Source: Sphagnum magellanicum (lineage: Eukaryota; Streptophyta; Sphagnopsida; Sphagnales; Sphagnaceae). Taken from it: 64,000 nucleotides of DNA. Made by a program: the position numbers and the translations under genes. Each line of letters opens with the position of its first letter. The stretch's first letter is position 1. The stretch covers positions 14,824,038-14,888,037 of the forward strand of contig CM038923.1 of assembly GCA_021904315.1 (NCBI GenBank), written 5' to 3'. The notes under the pieces are model-generated. The model saw nothing but the letters and a program-made list of their open reading frames with translations. It ran no database searches and was not told where the DNA came from. Shown here piece by piece: positions 1-12,590 of the stretch.

Positions 1-3000
1 GAGTCATGTTTAGTTAACATTTTCCCCCAAGGACATGTAAACATTGTATTATCCATAATCTATAATTTCGTAGTTGACAAGCATTCAACTATAAGGTTTT
101 GCTCCATTTTCTTTCTAACCCTACAATTTAAAAATTGCATACATTTATGAAGGATATGTAGATACAACTTGCACACTTTAGAACTTATATAATTTGTCAT
201 TGTTATTGTTCAAAATGCAATTGAGTTGATTCCTAGTTGATACCTCAAAGCAAATATTCAATATTCCACATCATGATTTTAATGTCAGACAACTTGTTGA
301 TGATGAAAATGAAGTTTGCCCATTTATTTCCATTTCAGATTTTGGTTATGCTAATGATTGCCAATTTTTTAAATAAATATTGTGGATTATTGCCACAAGT
401 AATCTAATGAAAACCCACAAGCTTTTTGACCTTTAAATCCATCAATATACACTTGTTTAGATGTTGCTAAAATAGGAATGGAAAGAACCCTTTATAAAGT
501 GGTGTCAATTTTATTAATTATCTTCAAATGGCAAAGAATTTTTACTTTGATAAAATTTTAAGATAAATTAATGTAAACATAATATTTACTTGGAGATGTT
601 AATCTAGAAAAGGCTAATTCAATGTTTTTTAATTTTAAAAACACCATAACTTCATAATTGGCTTTCAAGTTTTCAGCACAAATAAATTTTCTAATAAAAA
701 ATTTAAAGGATTTTTTTAATTTATTGATAAATGTATCATCAAAATTATATATATATATATATGCAACGTAAATTCCTTTTCCTAGATATTTTTGACATTT
801 TTTCAATAATTGTATTACTATGAAAAATTCCAATTAAAGGAAATTGGTTCACAATATTTCCGATTGTCTAACAAATTGAAATGAAACATCAATTTTTAAT
901 AACTCTAAACTCTCATCCTACAAAGCAAGATATTTTCTGATTAATTTTTTTTTGAAAATGGCAGAAAATTTAATGTTCAAGAAATAAATTCAGTAATAAA
1001 TGAAATAATTTTTGAAAATCTAATTTTTTTACAAAGTTCTAGATCCTTCAATTTAAATTTTATGATTCAAAAAATTTCATATATCCTTTAATTTTATAAA
1101 AAAAATCTCAATGGAAACATTGTGATGGCAAGACTTTAATTTCTTGGAAATTATTGGAAATTAAATAATTTGTTGATTTTGAATACTTTGAATGAATTAT
1201 TCAAATTATTTCCATTAGAAGCCCCTTTTGTATATATCAAATGGCAATAGGTCAATCGGGTCCAAACTACTATTTTTGATTTTGACAAATTTTTACATCC
1301 CAGTGATAAAACAAAAGTGAAAGCAACTCATACCAAGGTTTTTTTGGGGGTAAAAAAAGCCCAAAGCCACCACAATATGAGAGTTCAAACCAATTGAAAT
1401 CACCATATTTAAACAAGGGGTTTTAACATGTCATTGAAATATGACAAAATTACCCAACTTTTGACCAAATTTGGACACGTCCTCTTGTGGACAATTGCCA
1501 TGCCGCCTACCTTGCAAAATTGCAAAAGAAAAACATTGGTTTAAACTCTAAACACATTCAAAGAAGCCGGCAAGATTACTTTATTAAATGATCATACATC
1601 TTTTTACCCAAAATAACCTTTCATTAAAAAAAATTTGAGTGAAAATTTCTAGGACATGTTATTTAACATGCTTATAATTTCCATGATATATCACACGTGT
1701 TTTAATCATTGTTGATGAAATATGAATTTTTAAAAGTGTACAAATTATACAAGTTTCTGTTTTTCACGTGAAAATTGATCATAATTTTAAATCATATTAA
1801 AATATGTTCATTCCTTTAAATGTGCACTTTTTTTTACTATGCCCCATATACATGTGATAAAGGAATCTTGAAATTTTGATATTTAAAACATATTTTGAAA
1901 TTTCTAAAAAAATCATTTTACATTAAAAAATTTTTAGTGTTCTTTTGAGTGTGGCTAATAGCTTCTTATGATCTAAATGTTTTTATCATCAAAAGATTAA
2001 TTATGGCACCCAAAAAAAAAAAAGTCTTTTTGCAAAATTGTCCTTATCTAATGCATTTGTTGTTCACTTTCAAAAGTCCTTAATTTTAAAAAAAACCTAA
2101 AGTTGGATTAAATGCATTTTTAATTTGAATATCCTAACATTGATTTTAGTCATTTAACTTGATATGATTACCATGGTTTTCAAATGAAAAAAACATAAAT
2201 AAATTTATGATCATTTGTAATTTTCACTCTAATGGATGCTTTTTTTGACTCCTTTAAATGTGTTTTCACCCAAGTTCATCCAAATGGATGAAATAAAAAT
2301 AATCAATATATCCTTGTGTGCTCATCTAGTGTACTTGTGAAGAAGCCTTTGCTATTAGTTGTTTAAATGTTGTCCAAATTCTTGTCCACATCTTCACTTC
2401 AATGTGTGTATAAAATTTAAAGGTTACAAGATTCTTTATTTTGTTCACATTTTATTTTAATTAGGGTTTGAAAGTTGGGGTTTGATCAAGGTGAAGATTT
2501 TTTAAAACTAGCCTTATAATGTATAATAAGAAGTAGTAATAGTTGAAGTAAAAGGTGTTAGCTTCTTTTTCTATAAAATTCACTCTTCTCTTGAATTGAA
2601 TTCCAATTTAAAATAAGAAATCAAACTATGGCATGAAGTGATCTCTTGGTGAAAAATCAAATTATTGAAGTGTATGTTGGCACAAACTATTCATTCTCAA
2701 AGATTATGATCTACATTTAATCTAAGATAATTCTAAAAACAATTTGTGGAATAGTTGAATTTAACAGGTGTTGAAAATTCAAATTGGATACAAAAGCATT
2801 AGACTGGTGTTTGTGTTGATTGCAATTCCATGTCATATTGTTGGAATCTCTAGAAATCATTGAGGATACAACTTACATTGTTGAAAATGTTGCAACATTT
2901 GATTTGTTTTTCCCTCCCACTAGGGGTTAGTCCTACCCCAAGGTGGTCCCCCTCACACCATTGAGGTCTCCTCTTTTCCCAATAACTCAACCCCATCAAG

Positions 3001-3835
3001 ATCTTATCCTACCCAAATCATGGGAATCCACTCCAATCCTCATGGAGGTGCACTTTCCCAAAGGGTCATTCCCCCATTAAGGTTCATAATCTCCTTGTTA
3101 AGGGAAGGGGGGAAATAATTTAGTGGAAGGTTAGTTGAAAACTCTATCTAATTTCCCCTACCCATGTAAGGTCTTTTCCAAAAACAATTAATGTTGGGTG
3201 GGTTTCATTTTTTAGATGTTGATTAGTCTCAATTTCTTTCAAGCAATTACAAGGATTATAATGGTTCTATATTTTTTAAGGATTTAAATATTTAACCACA
3301 TTATGATTTTTTTTTAAAAATTCATTTCCAGCCTTGCTAGCATTCACCTTTCTAATATGAATTAACACATTAAAGCTAAATTAAGAGAAAAAATGAATTA
3401 AAACATTAAAGTTGAATTTTGAAATATTATTTGATATTTACTAGAGTGTAGAATTTTCTTGGGTACAAATTAGAATAAACACAAGTTATAACCCACTCAT
3501 GTCTACCCTTCCAATATTTCTTGAGCTAGGTTACACATTTAATTGCAAACAAGATTAAACAAATTTTATAAAAACATATTTGAGGTGTGTACAAGCGTTG
3601 TTACATAATGGTCCATACCTTTCAAAAAATATGGACCTAAAACAAGTTCATTGAAAACCTTCTTCTAAACACATAATTTCACAACTTATAATAAATTTGA
3701 AGGCTATAGTCATAGCATTTAAATTTGCAAATTCATCTTTCACATATGTAAGTTTTTTCTTCAAACCATACTAGTCCAATTATTGTGTCAAATTTTTTTG
3801 AAATTTTTCTATTGCCTCAAATGGTCTAATAGTTA
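1..3835. other. AT-rich gene-poor stretch
   Basis: No reading frame here resembles a known protein. The sequence is very AT-rich, with many homopolymer runs and a short (AT)n tract near 748-762. A less AT-rich patch with several short C-rich and G-rich runs lies at about 2905-3190. I see no terminal repeats, RNA gene or coding signal. Confidence 0.6.
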
Positions 3836-4687
3836 TGTAACCAAAAAGAGAGGGTCCTGAAAACACAGCGCACTGATTGCCTTCAACGAAACCAAGCGTC
3901 CATCTTCTCCTGAGTCACTCACATACAACTCAGACCTCCAAAAACACAGCACACAACCTACCTACTGACTCTTTCAGACAAGCATCACGAAATCACAAAC
4001 CTGCAAGCATTTTCTTCCTACACAGCAGCGGAACAGGATTTCAATGGATCTATTTCCTGCCTTACACATTCCCACAGATGCTGGCAAGGGAAACTCTCTT
4101 GTTTCATTACAAACCCTGTACATTCCCCGAAAGCACAAGCTTGCTTTCCGTCTGAGATGTTCACAAAAACATCAGATTCCTAGCACTCTCTGAGCTCTCT
4201 CTCTAATTCTCATGCAGTAACTTGACTGATTTCTCAGGCGCAGCGGAAGTTTCTAACCTTCAACCAAGCTACCCACACACTAAACTTTCTCTCCCTTTTC
4301 ACAAGGATTGCTCCTCCTCTACCTCCTCCTTCTCTGTCTATGTTCTCTAATCACCAAAAATCTGCCTCTCTCTCCTTCACCGAGCTCCTTCTTCTCTCCA
4401 GAACTCTGTCACACCCAAGCGTCCTCCTGCTCTGTTCTACACCAAGCTTCCCCATCAAGCTTTTCCTCCTTTTCCACCTTTCGGCGCATCAATGCAACTC
4501 CACTCCTCTTCATCATTCGCGCCGCCTTCACTCCTGCACACCCACTCACATAAACGTCCCATGCACAACCATGCAGCCGTCATGGAGAAAAACATCCGCC
4601 GCCAATATCAGGACGACTTAATTATACCAAAGCACACCCTCAATGCCTGGGTGTTCACACTGGGTTGAAACCCACTTTCGGGTTACA
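3836..4687. mobile_element. 852-bp TG...CA insertion, probable solo LTR
   Basis: This block is clearly richer in G+C and in pyrimidine runs than its AT-rich surroundings. It begins TGTAACC and ends GGGTTACA, so the ends are inverted and have the TG...CA form of LTRs. The 4-bp GTTA stands immediately on both sides (3832-3835 and 4688-4691) as a candidate target-site duplication. No reading frame inside looks like a protein. A solo LTR left by recombination fits best. A terminal-inverted-repeat element with short ends is the alternative, since a 4-bp duplication is short for an LTR element. Orientation is unknown. Confidence 0.55.
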
Positions 4688-4691
4688 GTTA

Positions 4692-7600
4692 TATGTTTAA
4701 GTTGCTAATCAACACCTAAGAAATTGATGACATTTGAAGAAAAACATCATGATCACCCAACTTCAATATCCAATAATGAAAGTTGGCAATAATAGATGAA
4801 CGCATTGCAAAATTGGAAGAACATAAATTTATTTCTTTTCTTTACTAAGTTATGTAACACATCTTCAAAACATTGTTTACACAAACGAAAAATCACATAA
4901 GAAATAATTGCATTGCCAAAAGGTTCAATCATACATTCTCCACAAGTTGATTAAGTAGATGTTTTTTCACAACAAAAAGGTTAAAACCTTTTGAAAATTA
5001 TTTTTGCTACACAACATCCTTTTTAATAGAACATACCACACCCAAAAACTTAGAGATTGCACTTGAAAATACATTTGGCCATTTTTTACAAGTTGTTTTT
5101 CCAATATATTAATGGGTTGTTATTTTTTTTCAATTTCTTTGCAATTATCACATGCTTTGCATATACATGTTGTTTCAAATTTAAATCCCATTTGTTTTGA
5201 AGTATGATATTAATATTTTTCTTGGTTTTTAAAAATATTAAATGCGTATAATTTTTATCATTTGTAACTAATTATACAACACAAGATTTGTGCATTTGCA
5301 ACATCTACTTCATAATCATCATTACACACAAAGATATGAATTTATGTTAGGAGGTCTCAAAAAATTTCTTGGAACATTTAACTTTTTAAGGATTTTTTTC
5401 AACTCTTTCTCATTTCAATTGGTCTATTATTTTGTATTTGCAAATTAAAGAATACTTCATAAAATATTTCCTACTTGTTTTTTTCATCTATTGCATTTTT
5501 CAACTTTCATTTATATTTATAACACTTTTATTTTCCTTTTCATCAAATTATTCCATTTTTCACGTATTATTACCAAAATTAGAAAAAAAAGAAAAAAAGA
5601 AAAAGTTATGCTAGGGTTTTTTTTTGCCTAAGAGAATGATTTACAAAATGCCTTCCCAATTGATTATTTAATTTTTTAAAATATATGTTTATTTTGGAAT
5701 ATACTTGGAAACTAACTGCAAATTCTCAATCAAAGAAGCATTTACAAGCATTTACAAATCCAAAATCAAATTGCAAATAAACCATTCATTTCTTTCTCTC
5801 TTTTTCATAAGGTAATATGCAATAATGAAAGTGCAAAATAAATAGCAAAAATTAAAATAGTTGGAATGTGGCCACATAAATTTATATAAATTGCACAAAA
5901 CAAACAAATATGGTATAAGTCCAAATTGAAAACAACATATGACCAAAAAAACAAACAAAAGCAAAACCTAAGCTACAAACAAAAATACCATACTACAAGA
6001 ACTAAACATGTAAGATAAAATAGAATGAAAACAAAACACAAACATAAACAAACAAAACCAAATCATTAAAAAAAATTATAAAATTAATAAAATAATAGAC
6101 ATAACATAACAACAAACATCTAAACACTTAAACAATAAACATGGAACACTTGAACAAAATAACATGTAACATTTGAAATAAAAGAAAAATAAAGTGAAAT
6201 GAAAACTTACAAGAGGTGGAGTTGTCATCTAAAAGCTTGACAAATTTTGAAAAACACCTTCAACCCTTACCATAGGCAAAAGAAGGAAAGAGTGAAGTAC
6301 CAACACAAAAAACAAACTATGAAAAACAAAAGCACAAAGGAGCAAGAGTAAGAATGTGAAGGGGCAAGAACAAGAGCTCAAAGGAGCAAAAATAAGAGCA
6401 CCAAGGAACAAAAGAACATAGGAGCATGAGTGGGAGCACCAAGGAACAACACAATTGTTCCATACCTAAAAACAAAACAAACAAATAAATGAATAAGGCT
6501 ATGAATTACAAAAATCAAAACAAAAGAGCAAATGAGGAAATAAAAATACCGTACACAAGTATAAAAATGTGGTGAGTATCATTTCACCTAATTTTCATGG
6601 TGCCAATTTTCATCCACAAGATAACTATTGAAAAATATATCAAGGTGCGTATCTTTAAATGTGAGACATGTTGGTTTTCTTAGTGAGAACCAACATGAAA
6701 CCCTTGCTAGTTCCCACTTGAATTTTGACATACGTCCAACATTGGTCTTTTTTAGTGTTGGTATTTAATCTCAAGTATACTATACGATAATCTACTGTGT
6801 GATATATGAATGCTTGCACAAATTAAACATTAAAAGAAATTGGTACCAAAAAACCAGCAAAAAATTTATACCAATTTATATAAATAACCTATGCATTATG
6901 CATTGGTGATGCACTATTATCAATACTACACATGTATGTTTAATGCTAAACCAACATGTGTACATAATGAATGTTGATATTGAAATGATAGCAAAAGGGT
7001 CACCATAGCTCATGATTTCATACCAAAGGAATGATAAGGGTAACTTCCTAATATCAAGTATGAAGACTAATATGTAAACCTTAAATATACCATATTGGTA
7101 TTTAAAAAAAAATCTTCTAAACTTAGTAGGGGTGTAATAAATTAAATATTTTTGAGCAAGAAACCATGCTACTCTAGTCTTTGATACCTTGGTTGATACC
7201 AAGTGTTGACCCATATATATTAAAAACCAACATTGGTCTTTTTTAAAAATCCCGAATGGGATTTTCTTTTACCCCTATCCCACCTCAAAACTAAATGACC
7301 TCTCTTTAAAGCTTCAAAATGAGTTGGGCATTTTTTAACAACCTTATATATGAAAACTCATGAATTATTCATCAAAACTTATTTTTATCTTTGTATGGTT
7401 GGACATGAACATCTTATATCAATTTACTTTTACATGCTTAATATTCATGCATGCACATAAGTTTGGACTAGAAAATATCTTAATTGCATTTGAAATATTC
7501 ATTGCATGGGATATTCACCTTGGTATATGTGAAAGCAACATTGATAGTAACAATTGGCACCTCTTTACATTGCTCTCTTTTACCATGTTTAGTAGTAAGG

Positions 7601-8474
7601 TAAAGCTTGAATGTGAATCATGAAGTTTGTAACAAATTTTATGATTGTAAAAGGCCAAGTAACACATAGTGTGGTGGCAAGTGTTGCCCTAACTTTATTT
7701 GGTGATAGGTGACGTGGCATTTTGTTTTGTTTGTGATACCTACCATCATCACCTTAAGATACCTTTGTGCAAAAGTTGTAGGCTATCCAAACCAACACAA
7801 CTTTGGGTAACTACAATCACATCATAATCAACAAATTTCAATGCATGTTCACACCTATAAGAAAAATCTTTTTCTTTCCCCTCCCATTTTTTCTTCATTG
7901 TTTACCTAATGTTTGTTGTTTGGGAGGAGTGCGAAGAAGGAAAGCCAATAGGTGGCCAAGTGGGAGATTAAGATGATGAACTACAAATAATGTAATCCAC
8001 CATCATAGAGGACAATTATGTTTTCTTTCTTGCACACTTTAAGATCTTAAGATTTTCCAATAGCCATTGAGGCTTGCACCCATCCCTCTTTTGCTTGCTT
8101 GATTTTATTGGGATTTAATCAATGAAACAAACACAAAGTAAGGTCTTTGTTTTTAGTTTTTCTAGTTAATGTTTATATTTTAAAAGGAATTTTGTTTGAA
8201 ATCATTTGATGTACTTTTGTTGCTTATTATAAAATTTCATTTTCTTTCCTTATTGCATGTCTGACTTTTTCTGTGCACAATTACTTTAGTCATAGCTCAA
8301 GAGAATTTTGAAAGGAAGTCAAAATTTCCCCCTCTTGCTTGGAGGATTTTTCTAGCAAGTTGGTGTTGTTACTCATTATTTTGTAGGTAATTGATGTCCT
8401 TTTTTCTTGCTTAGGCACATGTTTCAAGAAGATTGTAATGTTTATTTTTGAAGATTTTTATTTATTTTTGGGTT
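4692..8474. other. AT-rich gene-poor stretch
   Basis: No protein-like frame is visible. It contains an A-rich, C-containing tract at about 5930-6200, a purine-rich degenerate repeat built on 'gagca(a/c)' words at about 6270-6450, and a perfect 10-bp inverted repeat at 6667-6697. A 17-bp direct repeat (ccaacattggtcttttt) recurs near 6740 and 7227. None of this defines a gene. Confidence 0.55.
6667..6697. repeat. Perfect 10-bp inverted repeat (hairpin)
   Basis: CATGTTGGTT at 6667-6676 is followed after 11 bases by its exact complement AACCAACATG at 6688-6697. It could fold as a hairpin in RNA or single-stranded DNA. No adjacent gene gives it a role. Confidence 0.6.
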
Positions 8475-9688
8475 ATTTTTTCATCTTGTAGAGGATGTGC
8501 TTTCTTTTGTTTACAAAGGATGGGAATTGTGAGCATTCTATCCATGGTCATCACATCATGTTGTGATCACTCAAGAGATGGACACGAGTGATGTCAAGGT
8601 TGTAACAAATATGGATTTTGCAATGACGAAAGAAAGATGGATGAGAGATAGGGAACATTAACACCTTGAACATTGAGTTATTTGCTCCTATTTGAAGTCC
8701 TTCCATAACATTATTACAAAATCTTCAAATCTACATTTTTTGAAGACTTGAATGTTAATTAATAACGTGATTTAACATCAAGTTAATCATTTTGTCACGT
8801 CACTTGCCACTGATTAATTATAATGTTTGTAGTATCACGTGTGGATTGATGCTTATTTTTAACATCCTAATTGCACTAACATCACTATTAACACAAGTGT
8901 TGGCTATAAATCTTGGTTTTGTTATCCTCCTTCTCTTTTCCAACTTGTAATAAATTTTCTTCTTGTTATCTTTATTCTATTTTTAAAAAGGTGAATACCT
9001 TACCTTATTTTGGTACTTTTTCCTTCAATATTAAAAAATGTTGGGTGAATAAAGTCTTAGATATTACCAAAGACCTTTAGGGCTAGTTAAAAAAACCCAC
9101 ATATATTCACAAAATGTGTGTACATATAGGATTTCCAATTTAGGGTTTTTGAAATGATCCTACCTTTTAGCCTCCCCTCAATGCATGCATGTTTCAATTC
9201 ACACCTCCAATGAATTGATCTCCTTTGAATAAGGATTGGATGGACCTTTCACCCCCCACCCTTCTACCTTTCCATCCTCCACCAAAATCCATCATCACAT
9301 TTCTTTGTGTCATCGTGGTTTTTTGGGGGTCAAAATCATCCTCATTTGGATCATATTCTCCATCAAGGTGATCTCATGGGCACAATTTTCACCATCATTA
9401 GCATTGTGACATTCATCATTTTGCTTCTAAGGATTGGTGTTGACAAATTACACAAAGAACTATTCATGAAATTTTGCTCACAAATGAAACCCCACAACAT
9501 GAAGAGTAACAATGAAAAACTCCATGAGAAAAATCCATAAATTTAGGAGTTAAACAAAAACCATATTGAAATTGGGTTCAAGCAAGCAACAAAATCCCTA
9601 CTCCCAAATTCCAAAGGAATCAAAAGAAAAGTTTAATTGAAAATCCATTTCAAACAAAAGCAACACTATGTTTCAATCCCTTGAAATC

Positions 9689-9694
9689 TTTATT
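9689..9694 (-). terminator. Polyadenylation signal of GDSL copy 1
   Basis: AATAAA on the minus strand about 85 bases past the stop codon of the GDSL gene. The same hexamer sits at the matching place in copy 2. Confidence 0.5.
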
Positions 9695-9779
9695 TGTCTT
9701 AATTCTTTAGACAATACAGAAGAAAGGAAATAATAATTTCAGTTAGAACCTCATAAGTAGCTTGTATATATAACAACAT

Positions 9780-12590
9780 CTAGAATTGAGAAAAATCAAG
9801 ATTGCATAGGTGTTTGAAATTGAATCCAAGTGGTGATATGAAAAATTGGCCTGAAAGGAAGAAGGACGCAATGACTTTATAAGCAGCTTGAGTAAAATGG
9901 ACCCCATCCCACTCAATGTGTTCCTTTGGGTTAGGTGCAGTACTGATATTCACAAATTGTGTGCCTCCCGTAGACAAGGATACATTGCCACTATCCCCGC
10001 AAGTCACATTTAGATTGTAGTTGTATGTTCCTCCAAACCCACAACATACTTCCAATTTAGTATTAGGATTGAAACCTGTTGTACCCGCCAAATTCCCACA
10101 ATGGAAAAACCAACCAAAACACCCATTTGTCATCATCACTCTAGCTAGGGTTGAAATTTGTATTATGTTTCTAGATCATGTTGGAAAATTTCAAAGATTA
10201 AATCATAAATTGATGACCAAGAATGTGAAGCAAAATATACATGTAGAATAGAAAAATACCATATTGGGTTGGATTGGTAAACAATTCAATGAAGGCATTG
10301 TAAAAGTCGAATTGGATAATCAACGTGCCATCTGTTTTGTAGCTTTCTTGAAGGTTGGTGAGTGCTTGTTTGAGTTTTGTGTTGAACACCCTGTTCACAT
10401 TGTTGTATTCATCCAAGCATCCGATGGTGTCATATGGTCCAGTCCCCAGCAAGGGGGTCAAAATTGAAGGACTACAACCTTGAGGTTGTTGGTTTCCAAC
10501 TATGATTGTTCTTGCTCCACTTGCATGAAGTTGCTGCACATTATTTTGATGTTATAAGTTAGTTTTTCCCTCTCATGGGAACCTGCCCATCCACCCACCA
10601 CCCAAGTATCAAAACTGGAGCTCTTTTTCATCAGAGCCTTGCAGAAAAAAATAGTAATATGGTTTTTAACAAGGTGCTTACAATAGGTTTTTTCCCAATT
10701 GCAAACCCAAACAATGTTTGTAAAGGTTTCTCACTCTTGTTGTTATGTACGTAGCTGAATATACAGTTTATTGTTCATGACAACAACAACAACTTCAACC
10801 CATAATTCATATAAATTCAATAAGTATTGCACAATACACTTGTCAAATACATATTTCAATACTTTAATTCAACCTGAATTTGCAACTAGATCAATTGATT
10901 TCTATTCCAGTTGGGTTAGATGAAGTGGTTGTTGATGAGTTTCTTTTACCTCCACAGCAGAGACCACAAGATTCAATGACTTGGGTAAAATCTCATCTAT
11001 AGCAGTTTGTGGTGAGACTCCTTCAGAATATGCGTAGTAGAAGTCATTTATTCCTATCTCCGGTATCAAATATGCTGCGGTTGGTAGGAAGCTCAGTGGT
11101 GTAGATGGCTCTGAAAAAGTGTGGAGAGAATACATGAACAAATAGTATTCATATTGTATGTTAATTTCCTCCCAACAAAATCCCAAACCAAAGGAGAAGT
11201 AATTTTTGAGGACAAGAAAAGTGGATTGTCTACCACCCAACCCAAAAACTAGTGACCAACAGATCAATGACATGTCCTCCATATGCTCACACACACACCA
11301 AAGTGGAGTTGGACAATGGACCTTACAACAATTGAGTTATCTTGTAAAGTTTGTGGTGATGAAAAAAATCACCACATTGTAGGTTACGAGAGGTGCAAAT
11401 TTAAAGAAGTGTAAGTAATAAGAGTAGTGTTGTTTCTTTTACTTACGTGGGGAGTTGAAAAGTGCTTTCTTGTAGACAAAGAATTGATCAAGCTCAAGTT
11501 GAAGGTAGATGGGATTTTTGGTACTGTTAGGTAGAACAGTTGCTCCTGAATATGCAAAGTTGACTCCATGAGTGTAATCAGTTTGGAATCCTTTGTCCAA
11601 CTCTAGCAAAATGGGTTCAAAAAATGGGAAACAAAAGGCTTGAGCTGCAACCAACAAACCAACAACAGTAACAAATATTTTAGTTTGCACACTAAAAATC
11701 AGATTTTCTTCTTTTTTGACACATGTTCAAAAGTCGAGATAAGACACCAACCAGCCCAAAATTATTATGTGAGTAATTAAACATATTGCAATTGGGTTGC
11801 AGTTATCTTTTAACTTTAAAGAAAAAAAAATCAACTATTATGTATCAACTTGGCAGGGGAATGGGTTGGTTTGAAAATTAACAATGTAAATTCTTTTCTA
11901 ACTAATAGAGGATCTTGTATATTTCATTCCACATTTTGTTGATAATTTGGGTGAATCCACTGCAATGGAAATAATCAACCACATGGTGAACAAGGATTGG
12001 TTTGTTCAAACATGAGTTATTTGAAACATGGCAATGAATTCATGATATTTACCTATGAAGTCAACAATGAGTCGGCCATCAGAGTAGCGGTTGTGTCCTG
12101 GCTCATTAGTGAAAGTATAGGATTCACCATATGGATAGCTGAGAGTGGTAGCAGCAAGCCCAGGAGCTAAGAGTTGTATGTTGCCTGTATCTGTAAGTGA
12201 ATCCCCGAATATGAAAAACGCTTGTGGACATGTAAAAGAATCGGATAGCAATGATCGAGTAGCACTTGCAGGCAAGTCTAAAGTGATCATATTACTTGAA
12301 GAGTTGGTGATATAAGACTCCTCATCACCATCTGTATCATTTACCATTTGCAAATGGGGACCTGACATAGTAGTAGGAGCAACACTGAAACTTTTATGTC
12401 TAGTACTGCTAACATTGTGATGGATGCCGACATTGTCGTGATTGTGACTTGCTTGTGCAGCAATTTTGCGAGCTAATTGTGCATGACTTGCTGAGAACAA
12501 CAACAATGATACCTGCAACAACAACAATGTGGCAATGTCGATAGACATTGCCATTCTGCACTGGTAGATTATTATGAAGTGCAGTAGCAT
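9780..12590 (-). CDS. GDSL esterase/lipase (SGNH hydrolase), copy 1, five exons
   Basis: A probable secreted ester hydrolase of the plant GDSL family acting in the apoplast; the substrate is unknown. Exons on the minus strand: 12590-12053, 11644-11447, 11110-10950, 10533-10260, 10075-9780. They join in frame to 488 residues with GT-AG introns. A hydrophobic signal peptide follows a second in-frame Met (12554, MAMSID), which may be the true start and would give 476 residues. Motifs, numbered from 12590: block I FIFGDSLTDTGN with nucleophile Ser131, block II HGVNFAYSGAT with Gly206, block III GIND with Asn267, and block V WDGVHFT with Asp447 and His450. The last exon must begin GFNP..KLEVCCGFGG, which restores the family's usual YGF...CCG context. 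About 80 polar residues between signal peptide and block I are longer than usual for the family. No lesions are seen. Confidence 0.9.

Noticed and set aside
3877-4621. Three open frames of 80-93 codons
   Set aside because: Pyrimidine-rich low-complexity translations inside the LTR-like insertion, overlapping in different frames, with no protein features.
10076-10139. Upstream extension of GDSL exon 5 (frame with GCFGWFFHCG)
   Set aside because: It departs from the family sequence and is frameshifted in copy 2; the downstream acceptor gives the conserved YGF...CCG joint in both copies.
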